A stretch of DNA of 64,000 nt. Source: Dyadobacter sp. CY261. GTDB lineage: Bacteria; Bacteroidota; Bacteroidia; Cytophagales; Spirosomataceae. Below are positions 49,453 to 58,664 of this stretch, in pieces; within the stretch, counting starts at the first letter, position 1; every line of letters begins with the position of its first letter. Location of the stretch: NCBI RefSeq assembly GCF_021440085.1, contig NZ_JAKCPW010000004.1:124001-188000 (forward strand), given 5' to 3'. Both the position numbers and the translations under genes were made by a program. Below the pieces are notes generated by a model. That model saw only the letters and a program-made list of their open reading frames with translations. It was not told the DNA's origin and searched no databases.

Positions 49453-50652
49453 CTAACTGAAAAGTCCCCAATGCAACCGGTGATCGAGCAGCATGAATAA
49501 TTTAACGGGCAGCGGTTCCAGCCACAGTATCTTATTATAACCCATATAAAATACCTGCGGATGAGTTACGCAGACAATCATCACGAAAAACAGGATGAGT
49601 CGGACAGCGGATGTAGATGTAGTGTGGATTAATATAAAAACCGCGAGCAGAATGAACGGGAAACCATAAGACAAAGCCCGGTCGATATCATGCACGTAAA
49701 TGCCGGTCGCAACCAGTGTGACGAAACCGGCTATCAATGCCAATAATAGCCAGTAGCGCTTTGAGAAACATAGTATCAGAAAAGCGGCTATCAGTATAAG
49801 CCACGTTCCTTCAAATGCACCCCAAATGCTGCTTCCCAAGCCATTCCGGTGCGCGTTGGCAAACAACACGGGTGTACCGATCGTGGAATAGCTATGATGG
49901 GGAAAATAAGTAATCTGTACATATTCACGGATCGTGAAATAAATCGCCCAGGCAACCCACACAACGAGGCTTTCACCCGTAAATGCCCAGCGCAAAATAG
50001 ACCAAAGGCTAAAATCATTTTTTTGAAAAGCTTTGGTCCCCATCCACCAAAGCAACAGATAACCTCCCGCCACCACCGCACGCTCATCGGTAAAAAAAGC
50101 TACTTGAAGTGAAAGGAATATCACGAGCGGATTTTTGCTCAATAATGCCAGCAGGAGAAAGAAAAAGGCAAATTCATCGCCGTACCCATGCACATCGGCG
50201 AACGCCCATACACTTACGAAAATATTGGCGATAGCCGTTACAAAGAATGCAGTAGTTACTTTATCGCCAGATATTAAATAGACATAACCTGCGATTTTGT
50301 AAAGAAAAAGCACGCCCAGCACCGCCTGAATGATGAGGATGATGAGTACATTATGACCCGTCAGGAAGGAAAGTAATGGCAATGTCCAACGGAAAATCAT
50401 GTTCTCACGACGGACGTCAAAATCCATGTCTTTCGGATGCAGCAGATCCTGTGCCTGGTTCTGGATAAAAACCCAGGCATCCAGGCTTACGCCATTATTT
50501 GTCAGGTGGTTAATAAGCAGGGAATAGGGTGGAAATGCAATAAACAGCGATAGCGCGACGGCAAAAAAAGTGAGCTTCCACAACCAGTTCTTTCCCGATA
50601 ACTGTGCTTCAATCCAAAGTAGTGACGACCCGTAAAAGTTTTCCAAAAGCAT
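49453..50652 (-). CDS. Hypothetical polytopic membrane protein
   Basis: A 399-aa protein with about 10 membrane helices. No named family is certain. The pattern of helices, the charged loop with HPKDMDFDVRRENMIFRW and FADVHGYGDEF between helices, and YVHDIDRALSYGFPF near the C-terminus resemble GT-C-type glycosyltransferases or polymerases that act on lipid-linked sugars. It lies upstream of the deoxysugar operon on the same strand but across a 250-bp gap with its own promoter region, so linkage is uncertain. Confidence 0.7.
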   Translation of the reverse strand: MLLENFYGSSLLWIEAQLSGKNWLWKLTFFAVALSLFIAFPPYSLLINHLTNNGVSLDAWVFIQNQAQDLLHPKDMDFDVRRENMIFRWTLPLLSFLTGHNVLIILIIQAVLGVLFLYKIAGYVYLISGDKVTTAFFVTAIANIFVSVWAFADVHGYGDEFAFFFLLLALLSKNPLVIFLSLQVAFFTDERAVVAGGYLLLWWMGTKAFQKNDFSLWSILRWAFTGESLVVWVAWAIYFTIREYVQITYFPHHSYSTIGTPVLFANAHRNGLGSSIWGAFEGTWLILIAAFLILCFSKRYWLLLALIAGFVTLVATGIYVHDIDRALSYGFPFILLAVFILIHTTSTSAVRLILFFVMIVCVTHPQVFYMGYNKILWLEPLPVKLFMLLDHRLHWGLFS

Positions 50653-50701
50653 AGGACGGCTTGGGCAAATAGACCCAAATATACATTTTAATGCGTGATA
50701 C

Positions 50702-53700
50702 TTATTTCCAGCTCGGTACGATGCGGCTGCCTTCCTCGCTTTCGATGATCCTGAGGTAAGCCTGGATTTCCTGCTGGAGCTCTTCCACGTGGCTGATCAC
50801 GCCTACGATCCTGTTTTCCTTTCGCAATGATTTCAATGTTTCAAAAACGGTTTGCAGGGCATTTTTATCCAGTGAGCCAAAGCCTTCGTCCAGGAAAAAG
50901 AAGTTATGTGTGGACTCATTCCGAATGTGGATGTGATCTGCCAGCGCCAGTGCCAGCGATAACGCCGCCTGGAATTTCTGTCCGCCCGACAAGGTTTTCA
51001 GTAGCCGCATATGCCCGCCGTTCAGCAAGTCGCGCACCCAGAAACTGTTTCCTTCCCCCAGTTCGAGGTGAAGTTGCTGGTGGGTCATTTGGTGAAACCG
51101 GTGGTTGGCTGCCTGGATCAGGTTTTGCAGGTAGATGCTCGATGCGTAATCCACAAAACCGCTGGACCGGAAGAGCTTTGCCAGATCATCAAGATGTTCT
51201 TTCCGGAGCAACAAACGGCCTTTTTCTTTGAGTAGCAATGCTTTTTTCGCAAGATCTTCCGCCATTTGTTTCAGTCGCCCGCCGATGTTGCCCTCTTCTT
51301 TCCGCTGGCTGTTCAAGGTTTCGGACAATGTATTTTTTAACGCGGTTACCGCTTCGTGCCTGGCTGCATCATACTGGTCTCCTGCATGCTCTTCCAAAAG
51401 GTTCTTCAATTCTACACCTGTTGTTTCCAATGCCAGTTTGAATGCGTCGATCGCCTGTCGCTCGGTTTCAATGTAAATTGGCTTTTGCAGGATTTCCGCC
51501 ACTTGCGCCTCCGATTCGAATGCGTAGGTAGTCAACAGGCTATCCATTTTTTCCTGAACCACCGCGAGGTCGCGCTGGTTACCCCCCAATGCAACTTGAA
51601 GCGTAGCCTGGCTTCCTAAAATAGTATTATGCTCTTTTTCGAGTGCATCGACTTGTTTTTCGGCTTCCATGAAAGCTACCGAAAGTTGTTCATAATCCGC
51701 CTTTAATGCAGTGATTTTTTCAGCAATCGTAGTTGTAGCCGTCATCTCGAACTCCGCAAGATTTACTCTCAACAACTGCCCCGACAATGTATAAACCGTG
51801 TTTTCCAACTTCAATATTTCATCCCTCAATGCTTGAAGCGGCTTTTCGATCTTTTCAGCCTTCTCCTTTATAGCCGTTTCGATTTGTTCGCCCAAGGCTT
51901 TCAAAGCCGCTTCATTCGCTTTGATTTCAGTTTGCACGCGGCTGCTCTCGGCAAACCGCTTTTCGAACCCTTCCCGGTCTGCTTTGCTGAATGTCGGCCA
52001 TGCGAATGCCTCATCGTGCGTCTTCAACCTGCCTTGGGCTTCCGCGTAACGTTGTTTTATCGATATTTTCTGCTTTTCAAGATTTTCGATTTGATTAAAA
52101 ATACGTTCCACCGGCGACTGTAATTTTCTTAGCAGCCTTTCATTCCCTTCCAATGCATTCAACTGATTTTCGATTGCCGCTATTTCTCCGTTCAAAGCAC
52201 CGTCGATACCCAACACCTCAGGATGGTGCAACGAACCGCAAAGGGGACAAGGCTCTCCGTCTTCGAGATCACCCGCATATTGGTGCAGCGCGACTTTTGT
52301 ATTAATATGCAACAACTGACGGTTCAGTTCCTTCCGCTTGCTTTCTCCGGCTTCCAGGTATTCCGCAATGCCTTTCTGAAAAGCTTCCAATGATCTATCC
52401 TCACCAAATTGGATCGCAAAATCGTTGGTAATATCGTTCAGTCTTAGCCCTAAACCATCAATAAGCGTCTTTATTTCCAATGCAAGCGCCTCGGCTTCCG
52501 TTTTGATAACCTGGCGGTTTTCGGCAAGGCTGTCTGCTGTTGTAAACCAGGATTTTACAACTCCCAATTCGAGCACATCGCCCAGGCCGGTTTTACGTTG
52601 TTCATTAGCTGCTTCCAGCTCCTGCTTTTGTTGTTTTTGTATTTCGATGGCACTTCCCTTTTCCTTCAATTGCTCTTCGCCACGAACCAATGCTTCCTTC
52701 CGCTTGATAACCGCTTGCGAATGTTCTAAAATGCGCATGACCTTTTCCAGTTCTTCTGCGGTAGCAAGCAAGTCTTCCCGTTTCTCGTAGCGTGGTTTCA
52801 GCAATAGCAAGGTTTGCTGTTGGTTTTCGAGCAACCCGGTTAATGTCGTTAGTCGCTCCTGATTGTCGGCAACGATTTTCTGATCACGGTTGATAGCCGT
52901 CAACAGGTTGCTTTTCTGGTCCAGAATTGATTTAAAATGCAGGGAACAGGTTTCAAAAGTCTTCAATGCAGCCTCGCGCTCGCGCATGGCTTCCCGCTCC
53001 AATTCCAGCCCTTCCAGCCTCACACGAAGCGTTTGTATCTTTTCGCCTGCCAGTTTCAGTTTTTGCAAATTGCCCTCCAATTCAGTTTGGAAAGCCAGCT
53101 CATTTGTCGTTTGGAGGATTTGCTGCCTTAGTGATTCAAGGTTCCGCTCACCTTCCGCCAACATTTCCTGCATTACCTCGCCCAAGCCAAGAAGTTGACC
53201 GTCCACATTCGACAATGCAAGGTCGTTCTGTTTGCTCAGCGAGCCGACATTACGGCTCAAATCATATTTTTCGAGCTGAAAAAGCTCTTTCATCATCCGT
53301 GTCCGGTCCGCGTCCCTCAATTCAATGAATTCCTGAAAACGGCCCTGCGGAATGATGATCGTCCGCCGGAAATTGTCGTAACTCAGTCCGATAATGCTTT
53401 CCGCCGACTCGCTTTCCGCCAGCGGTATCCAGTCGTTTTCTTGCCATATATAACCCCTTCTCTCAAATGTCTTGACATCCTTGAAATTCTTGCTGTTCCT
53501 CTTGCCACGGACCGTAAACCGGTACCGATCCCCTTTTTTTCCTGCAATGCATTCGAAATCAATCAGCAAATCATCCGAACGAAGGTTCATCATATTATAA
53601 GTACGGTCGTCACCCGACTTGTTTAGCCGTTCGGTATCACCATACAATGCGAAAGTAATCGCTTCGAGAATGGAAGACTTTCCACTCCCCACCGCTCCGA

Positions 53701-53800
53701 AAATGCCGAATAACGAAGCATCGGTCAACGGATCAAAATCGATCTCCTGTTCGGTCTGGTAAGAATAAAGTCCTTTTATTTTTAAGCGTTTGGGGATCAT
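50702..53800 (-). CDS. sbcC: SbcC-like SMC-type exonuclease subunit
   Basis: A 1032-aa ATPase that with SbcD opens hairpins and processes DNA breaks. Walker A is FGAVGSGKSSILEAI (about 35-49), and long coiled coils flank a zinc hook with EPCPLCGSLHHPE (about 520). The C-terminal lobe has the ABC signature TLSGGQKFQAALSLALAL and Walker B FFFLDEGFGSLD. The ATG at 53800 (MIPKRLKIKGLYSYQTEQE) is the family start; a frame opening at 53866 reads through a repeat. The sbcD gene, normally next to it, is absent here. Confidence 0.93.
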   Translation of the reverse strand: MIPKRLKIKGLYSYQTEQEIDFDPLTDASLFGIFGAVGSGKSSILEAITFALYGDTERLNKSGDDRTYNMMNLRSDDLLIDFECIAGKKGDRYRFTVRGKRNSKNFKDVKTFERRGYIWQENDWIPLAESESAESIIGLSYDNFRRTIIIPQGRFQEFIELRDADRTRMMKELFQLEKYDLSRNVGSLSKQNDLALSNVDGQLLGLGEVMQEMLAEGERNLESLRQQILQTTNELAFQTELEGNLQKLKLAGEKIQTLRVRLEGLELEREAMREREAALKTFETCSLHFKSILDQKSNLLTAINRDQKIVADNQERLTTLTGLLENQQQTLLLLKPRYEKREDLLATAEELEKVMRILEHSQAVIKRKEALVRGEEQLKEKGSAIEIQKQQKQELEAANEQRKTGLGDVLELGVVKSWFTTADSLAENRQVIKTEAEALALEIKTLIDGLGLRLNDITNDFAIQFGEDRSLEAFQKGIAEYLEAGESKRKELNRQLLHINTKVALHQYAGDLEDGEPCPLCGSLHHPEVLGIDGALNGEIAAIENQLNALEGNERLLRKLQSPVERIFNQIENLEKQKISIKQRYAEAQGRLKTHDEAFAWPTFSKADREGFEKRFAESSRVQTEIKANEAALKALGEQIETAIKEKAEKIEKPLQALRDEILKLENTVYTLSGQLLRVNLAEFEMTATTTIAEKITALKADYEQLSVAFMEAEKQVDALEKEHNTILGSQATLQVALGGNQRDLAVVQEKMDSLLTTYAFESEAQVAEILQKPIYIETERQAIDAFKLALETTGVELKNLLEEHAGDQYDAARHEAVTALKNTLSETLNSQRKEEGNIGGRLKQMAEDLAKKALLLKEKGRLLLRKEHLDDLAKLFRSSGFVDYASSIYLQNLIQAANHRFHQMTHQQLHLELGEGNSFWVRDLLNGGHMRLLKTLSGGQKFQAALSLALALADHIHIRNESTHNFFFLDEGFGSLDKNALQTVFETLKSLRKENRIVGVISHVEELQQEIQAYLRIIESEEGSRIVPSWK

Positions 53801-53843
53801 TGTAGGCGTTGTGGCTTGTGTGGTGGCATTTGGGGTTTTGACC

Positions 53844-53985
53844 ATGGACCGCCGACCATATACCACCGATTACTATAGTGCGGCACTTTGGAATTTTTAT
53901 TATACAACAATCATAATCAAGAATCTGGCCGTCAACGGTCTGCCGTCAGCGGTCAAGAAATCGCCGACCATGGTCGGCGGTCCAT
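53844..53985. repeat. Intergenic inverted-repeat element
   Basis: ATGGACCGCCGACCAT (53844-53859) and its exact reverse complement (53970-53985) bracket about 110 bp. The right arm lies within the palindrome GCCGACCATGGTCGGC (53963-53978), and related ACGGTC and CCATGGTC words recur nearby. This looks like a short repetitive extragenic element of the kind scattered in Bacteroidota genomes. No open frame inside is credible. Confidence 0.6.
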
Positions 53986-54013
53986 CGTCCATGGTCACTC
54001 CTCCTAAACTCCC

Positions 54014-55528
54014 CTACAACCCCGCCAGCAAATCATCCAGATACTCCCTGGAATTACTAAGCCGCGGCACCTTGTTTTGGCCACCGAGCTTGTGTTGCTT
54101 GCCAAGCCAGGCGTAGAAAGTGCCAGCGGGAGCGAAATGAATAATCGGACGGGTAAGGGCCATATCCTTGTAGCGCTTGGAGTCATAGTCCGAGTTGACT
54201 TCTCTTAACGCATTGTCGAGCAACTGGATGAATGCTTCTCGGTCGTCCGGTTCCTTGTTAAATTCGATGACCCACTCATGGCAGCCACGCGAGCCATCGC
54301 CCATGTAAACGGGACCGGCGGTATAGTTCGCAACCGACGCGTCGGTTTGATGCGCCGCCACCTTAATGGCGTGATCTGCATTTTCCACAATCACTTCCTC
54401 GCCGAATGCATTGATAAAATGCTTTGTGCGCCCGCTTACCTTTACGCGGAACGGATAAATGGATGTGAACTTGACGGTATCGCCGATCAGGTAGCGCCAC
54501 AAACCTGCGTTAGTAGAAATGACCATCGCATAGTTTTTTCCAACTTCCACTTCATTTAATAGTAAGGCCTGGGGATGTTCCTTGCCCAACTCTTCAATGG
54601 GTATAAACTCATAAAATATGCCATAATCAAGCATCAGCAACATTTCACCAACGCGGTTGATATCGTCCTGGATTGCAAAAAAGCCTTCGGAAGCGCTGTA
54701 AGTTTCCAGATAAAGTACCTGATCCGATGGGAAATATTTTTTCATGAACAGGTCACGATAAGGCTCAAAAGACACCGCACCATGTACAAAAACTTCAAAA
54801 TCGGGCCATACCTCGAGCATATTCTTTTTGCCTGTACGTTCCAGAATTTGGTCCAACAAAACAATCGTCCAGGTGGGCACGCCGAGAATGCTGGTCACAT
54901 TCTCCTGCGAGCAAATCGAAGCCATTTTGTCCAGCTTGCCTTCCCAATGATCCATTAAAGCTACTTCCAGCGGTGGTGTGCGCATGAATTCAGCCCAGGA
55001 GGGCAAATTTTGCATGATAACGGCCGATACATCGCCGATCTGGGTGTAATCATCAAAAGGATTGGCATGCAAGGTTCCGCCGATCGACAGCCCTTTACCG
55101 TCAAAAACACGGGTGTCAGGTCTGTTGTTGATCAGCAAGGTCATCATATCCTTCCCGCCTTCGTAATGGCATTCTTCGAGGGCTTCTGGCGACACGGGCA
55201 GAAACTTGCTGCGCGCATTGGTGGTACCCGACGACTTGGAAAACCATTCGATCGCTGACGGCCAGAGCACATTCGGCTCACCTCTTAGTACCCGCTCGAT
55301 ATACGGGTAAAGCTGCTCATAGGCGGAAATGGGCACCTGTTCCTGAAATTCCTTTACAGACTTGATCTGCCCGTAATTATAACGGCTGCCAAATTCGGTA
55401 TAACGGGCCGTTTCGATCAATTCTGAAAATATGCGCTGCTGGGTTTCGATGGGGTACTTCATAAACTGTTCGATCCTTTCGAAGCGCCGCTTCAAAAACC
55501 AGACAGTCATATCATTTACCAGCTTCAT
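54014..55528 (-). CDS. GH3 family adenylating enzyme
   Basis: A 504-aa protein of the GH3 acyl-adenylate superfamily, known in plants for joining amino acids to auxin and jasmonate and common but uncharacterised in Bacteroidota. Motifs are FSKSSGTTNARSKFLPVS (about 94-111, the ATP loop), LETYSASEGFFAIQDD, and VKVSGRTKHFINAFGEEVIVENADHAI. The C-terminal acceptor domain has TAGPVYMGDGSRGCHEWVIEF. Length fits the family. It is separated from SbcC by the repeat region and from the S41 gene by a terminator. The substrate is unknown. Confidence 0.9.
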   Translation of the reverse strand: MKLVNDMTVWFLKRRFERIEQFMKYPIETQQRIFSELIETARYTEFGSRYNYGQIKSVKEFQEQVPISAYEQLYPYIERVLRGEPNVLWPSAIEWFSKSSGTTNARSKFLPVSPEALEECHYEGGKDMMTLLINNRPDTRVFDGKGLSIGGTLHANPFDDYTQIGDVSAVIMQNLPSWAEFMRTPPLEVALMDHWEGKLDKMASICSQENVTSILGVPTWTIVLLDQILERTGKKNMLEVWPDFEVFVHGAVSFEPYRDLFMKKYFPSDQVLYLETYSASEGFFAIQDDINRVGEMLLMLDYGIFYEFIPIEELGKEHPQALLLNEVEVGKNYAMVISTNAGLWRYLIGDTVKFTSIYPFRVKVSGRTKHFINAFGEEVIVENADHAIKVAAHQTDASVANYTAGPVYMGDGSRGCHEWVIEFNKEPDDREAFIQLLDNALREVNSDYDSKRYKDMALTRPIIHFAPAGTFYAWLGKQHKLGGQNKVPRLSNSREYLDDLLAGL

Positions 55529-55575
55529 AGAAGGTCAATTAGTTAGAAATACGCTAATGCAAGACTGTAAAAATA

Positions 55576-55621
55576 GAATAAAAAATGGTGAGAGTACAGC
55601 GTCGGGCAGTTCTCTCACCAT
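55576..55621 (-). terminator. Intrinsic terminator after the S41 peptidase gene
   Basis: On the minus strand ATGGTGAGAG pairs with CTCTCACCAT (positions 55621-55612 and 55594-55585), followed by TTTTTATTCTATTTTT. It lies between the S41 stop and the GH3 start. Confidence 0.8.
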
Positions 55622-55642
55622 CTCAAAACAGATTATTTCCTG

Positions 55643-57034
55643 CTATTTGTCGTAGAACATATTACTTCCGCCAGCTTTACGGCTGATGGTCGATGACAGT
55701 TCGTTTTGCGCTTCTTCCTGCAACACACGTGCGCTGCGGCCCTGACGTGTCACATGCGTACCGGTGATCTGGAACAACGCCTCGCCAAGCAACGGATCAC
55801 GAGGATCGCCGTAAGGATAGAGGATGTTCCCTTCGCTTACCTTCACGTCGGGCTCAAAACCAACATGATAGTCGGATTTTTTATCCTTATTCAAAGATTT
55901 GGAAACAATCGGCTGCAAACCTACTTTAATGCCGTTCTTCTCATCACTCAGCGTAACAGAACCCACATTTTTGCCGACCGTTTTGCCGCCAACCAATGTA
56001 ACGGTCATAAAAGGCTTCAAACCATTGATCACTAGCTCGCTGGCCGACGCCGACCGCGAGGAAACTAAGACGACCAGATTTTTTAGATTACCTCCTATGT
56101 TTTCGCTTTTAGCCACAAACTTGTCGTAGAAATAGGACTCACCGTATTTCTTGAGGTTCGTTTCCGTCACCTGCTTGTTATATTCTTTATAGTAGAATAT
56201 GTCGTTGGAAGTAACCTTCCCGATCAGGCTGGCGAGGTTGGTGGCTGAACTTACATAGCCCCCCGGATTATACCGTAAATCGAGCACCAATGCATTGACA
56301 TTGCTATTCTTGAATTCCGAAAAGATGGCATCCAGCTTCTTGTCATAAGCCTTATTGTTCGTTTGGTAAGGCTCCGGTATAAACTGGTGATAAACCACAT
56401 AACCGATTTTATTGGCGCCAATGGTATAAACCGAATCGAAAAACACGGGATCTTCCTGTAATTCAACCGGCGTAACATCCCTTTTCGTGGCCGTTTCCTC
56501 CACCGTTCCGTCCTTGATGTTGGCCAACGTGTAGGTTTTCTTTTCATCCGTATTCAGCAACTTGCTGTAATTGGAATCGGTCATTTTCTGTCCGTTCACA
56601 CTGCTGAACACATCGCCCCGGGCGAAACCCGCCTGTGCGGCCGGTGAGCCCGGTATCACATACAGCACAATGCCAACAACATCACTCGTATTGGCTGGGA
56701 AATAAACCAGCTTGTACTCCATGCCGGTCGTCTTGGACGATCCGCCCAATGAAGCTTCCAGTTCCTTGGCGCTTTCCTGCATCCAAGAAAACCGGTCGCC
56801 GTCGGGACGGGCCGTGGCGTCGTATTTGTAAAGAAGCGAGCTGAAAAAATCGCTGGGTGTTTTGTTGTAATCCGGTGAATCGGTGATATGATCCGTCCAG
56901 TAGTACCAGTATTTCATATTGGTGTAGATCCACTGGTTGGTCTGGGTTTCGGTAGCCGGATCGACGTTTTTGTCCTTACATGAGAAAACAAGCGCGGCCA
57001 GGAAAATGACAGGCAGGAAAAGTCTAAGTCTCAT
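55643..57034 (-). CDS. S41 family C-terminal-processing peptidase, lipoprotein
   Basis: A 463-aa lipoprotein with signal MRLRLFLPVIFLAALVFSC (C19). An N-terminal helical region is followed by a PDZ-like domain (VIPGSPAAQAGFARGDVFSS, about 130-150). The S41 core has NALVLDLRYNPGGYVSSA and VVLVSSRSASASELVINGL, with the catalytic Ser in SASASE. The catalytic lysine probably lies in the later VGGKTVGKNVG. It would be a periplasmic or surface protease. Its gene is 5 bp downstream of ornithine aminotransferase, so the two may be co-transcribed. Confidence 0.9.
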   Translation of the reverse strand: MRLRLFLPVIFLAALVFSCKDKNVDPATETQTNQWIYTNMKYWYYWTDHITDSPDYNKTPSDFFSSLLYKYDATARPDGDRFSWMQESAKELEASLGGSSKTTGMEYKLVYFPANTSDVVGIVLYVIPGSPAAQAGFARGDVFSSVNGQKMTDSNYSKLLNTDEKKTYTLANIKDGTVEETATKRDVTPVELQEDPVFFDSVYTIGANKIGYVVYHQFIPEPYQTNNKAYDKKLDAIFSEFKNSNVNALVLDLRYNPGGYVSSATNLASLIGKVTSNDIFYYKEYNKQVTETNLKKYGESYFYDKFVAKSENIGGNLKNLVVLVSSRSASASELVINGLKPFMTVTLVGGKTVGKNVGSVTLSDEKNGIKVGLQPIVSKSLNKDKKSDYHVGFEPDVKVSEGNILYPYGDPRDPLLGEALFQITGTHVTRQGRSARVLQEEAQNELSSTISRKAGGSNMFYDK

Positions 57035-57039
57035 AAATT

Positions 57040-58290
57040 TCAGTTCATTTCTAAAAATACCTCTTCAATAATGCGGCAAGCTTCATCCATTTGCGTCTCC
57101 GAAATGACAAGTGGCGGCGCGAAGCGGATTTTATTGCCGTGGGTGGGTTTACATAGCAGGCCTTTTTCCATCATTTTGTAACAAAGGTCCATCGCTATGC
57201 CGCTCTCTTCGGAATCGTTGATCACGATCGCATTCAGCAGGCCCTTTCCTCTAACGCTTTCGATCAGAGAACATTGCTTTTGAAGTGCTTCCATTCGTGC
57301 ACGAAAAACGCGTCCCATGTCCTCGGCATTCCCGGCAAGGTTTTCTTCTATTACTACCTGCAATGCAGCGATCGTCACCGCGCAAGCCAATGGATTCCCG
57401 CCATAGGTAGAGCCGTGTTCGCCGGGAGCGATCGTTAGCATGATCTCATCATCCGCGAATGCCGCGGAAACTGGCATCGTGCCACCCGACAATGCTTTTC
57501 CGAGAACGAGAATGTCGGGCTTCACACCTTCCCAGTCACAAGCCAGCCGCTTACCAGTACGACCGATGCCTGTTTGTACCTCGTCAGCGATGAAAAGGAC
57601 ATTGTATTTTGTGCACAAATCGCGCACGCCACGGAGGTAACCTTCCTCAGGAACCACCACACCCGCCTCGCCCTGAATGGGCTCTACCATAAAACCGGCA
57701 ATGTTTGCGTCACTTTTTAGAAGGCTTTCCAATGCATTGAGGTCATTGTAGGGAATAATCTCGTAACCCGGCAGGAAAGGACCATAGTCGTTGGTAGACG
57801 ATGGGTCTGTCGAGGATGAGATCGCGGCTAATGTCCTTCCCCAAAAATTACCGGACGCGTACACCGTTTTAGCCTTTCCGGGCTCGATCCCTTTTACTTT
57901 ATAAGCCCATTTGCGGGTTAGTTTCAATGCCGTTTCTCCGCCCTCCACACCGGAATTCATCATCAGCACCTTATCATAGCCAAAATATTCACAAAGGAAC
58001 TTCTCGCATTCGCCGAGGCGATTGTTGTAAAATGCTCGGGAAGTGAGTGTCAGTGTTTGCGCCTGCCCAATCATTGCATTCACAATTTTCGGATGGCAAT
58101 GTCCCTGGCTCACCGCGCTGTAAGCCGAAAGGAAATCGAAATACTGCTTCCCTTCCACGTCCCACAAAAAAACTCCAGCGCCCCGCTCGATCACTACCGG
58201 CATCGGTTTATAGTTGTGTGCCCCATACCGGTATTCCAGTTCCATGGCGTGTTGAGAGGGACTGATATATGTGTCTGTATAGCTTTTCAT
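57040..58290 (-). CDS. rocD: Ornithine aminotransferase
   Basis: A 416-aa class III PLP aminotransferase that converts ornithine and 2-oxoglutarate to glutamate semialdehyde and glutamate. Motifs are [39 protein letters not shown] and [18 protein letters not shown], with the PLP lysine in GKALSGG. The C-terminal end ILxxE-like helix is complete. The N-terminal sequence [20 protein letters not shown] is typical of RocD. Arginine/ornithine metabolism links it loosely to the arginine decarboxylase at 62955. Confidence 0.92.
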   Translation of the reverse strand: MKSYTDTYISPSQHAMELEYRYGAHNYKPMPVVIERGAGVFLWDVEGKQYFDFLSAYSAVSQGHCHPKIVNAMIGQAQTLTLTSRAFYNNRLGECEKFLCEYFGYDKVLMMNSGVEGGETALKLTRKWAYKVKGIEPGKAKTVYASGNFWGRTLAAISSSTDPSSTNDYGPFLPGYEIIPYNDLNALESLLKSDANIAGFMVEPIQGEAGVVVPEEGYLRGVRDLCTKYNVLFIADEVQTGIGRTGKRLACDWEGVKPDILVLGKALSGGTMPVSAAFADDEIMLTIAPGEHGSTYGGNPLACAVTIAALQVVIEENLAGNAEDMGRVFRARMEALQKQCSLIESVRGKGLLNAIVINDSEESGIAMDLCYKMMEKGLLCKPTHGNKIRFAPPLVISETQMDEACRIIEEVFLEMN

Positions 58291-58505
58291 TTTGAAAGTC
58301 AGGCAGTTAATAAGTTCTTGTAGCAGATCGTAAATTTAAGGAAAAGCACTTGAATATGATCCATTTTAAAATCGCCGAAACAGCAAATCGCTGCGATCAG
58401 CGCAATCTTTCACATGACTATGAGCCCCAAGAAATGGCATGAACGCAAACAATAGCAGGCGTTCTCTTGAATCCCCGGCTTTCAAACACTAATTTTACAC
58501 CATAA

Positions 58506-58600
58506 TCTCAAGGGGTGCCCTACCGAACGGGCTGAGATCATACCCATTTAACCTGATCCGGGTAATGCCGGCGTAGGGAGAGAAAGCCGGAACCGGCTGT
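58506..58600 (+). ncRNA. TPP (thiamine pyrophosphate) riboswitch
   Basis: The conserved THI-box words are present in order: AAGGGGTGCCC near 58510, GGGCTGAGATCATACCC (58539-58555 region), AACCTGATCCGGGTAATGCC (58560 region) and GGCGTAGGGAG to 58580. A GCCGG/CCGGC hairpin follows directly. It lies 65 bp before a TonB-dependent receptor gene, so thiamine pyrophosphate should repress the receptor. The expression platform could be the hairpin plus the T-rich stretch after it. Confidence 0.93.
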
Positions 58601-58664
58601 TTCTACATTTATATTTTTTGAACATCTGATAGGTGGCCCCTGCCTGTTGTAATGATATATCGCA

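Noticed and set aside
53801..53866. N-terminal extension of sbcC (MVYGRRSMVK...)
   Set aside because: It reads through the palindromic repeat; such MVYGRRSMV peptides are translated repeat, and the family start is at 53800.
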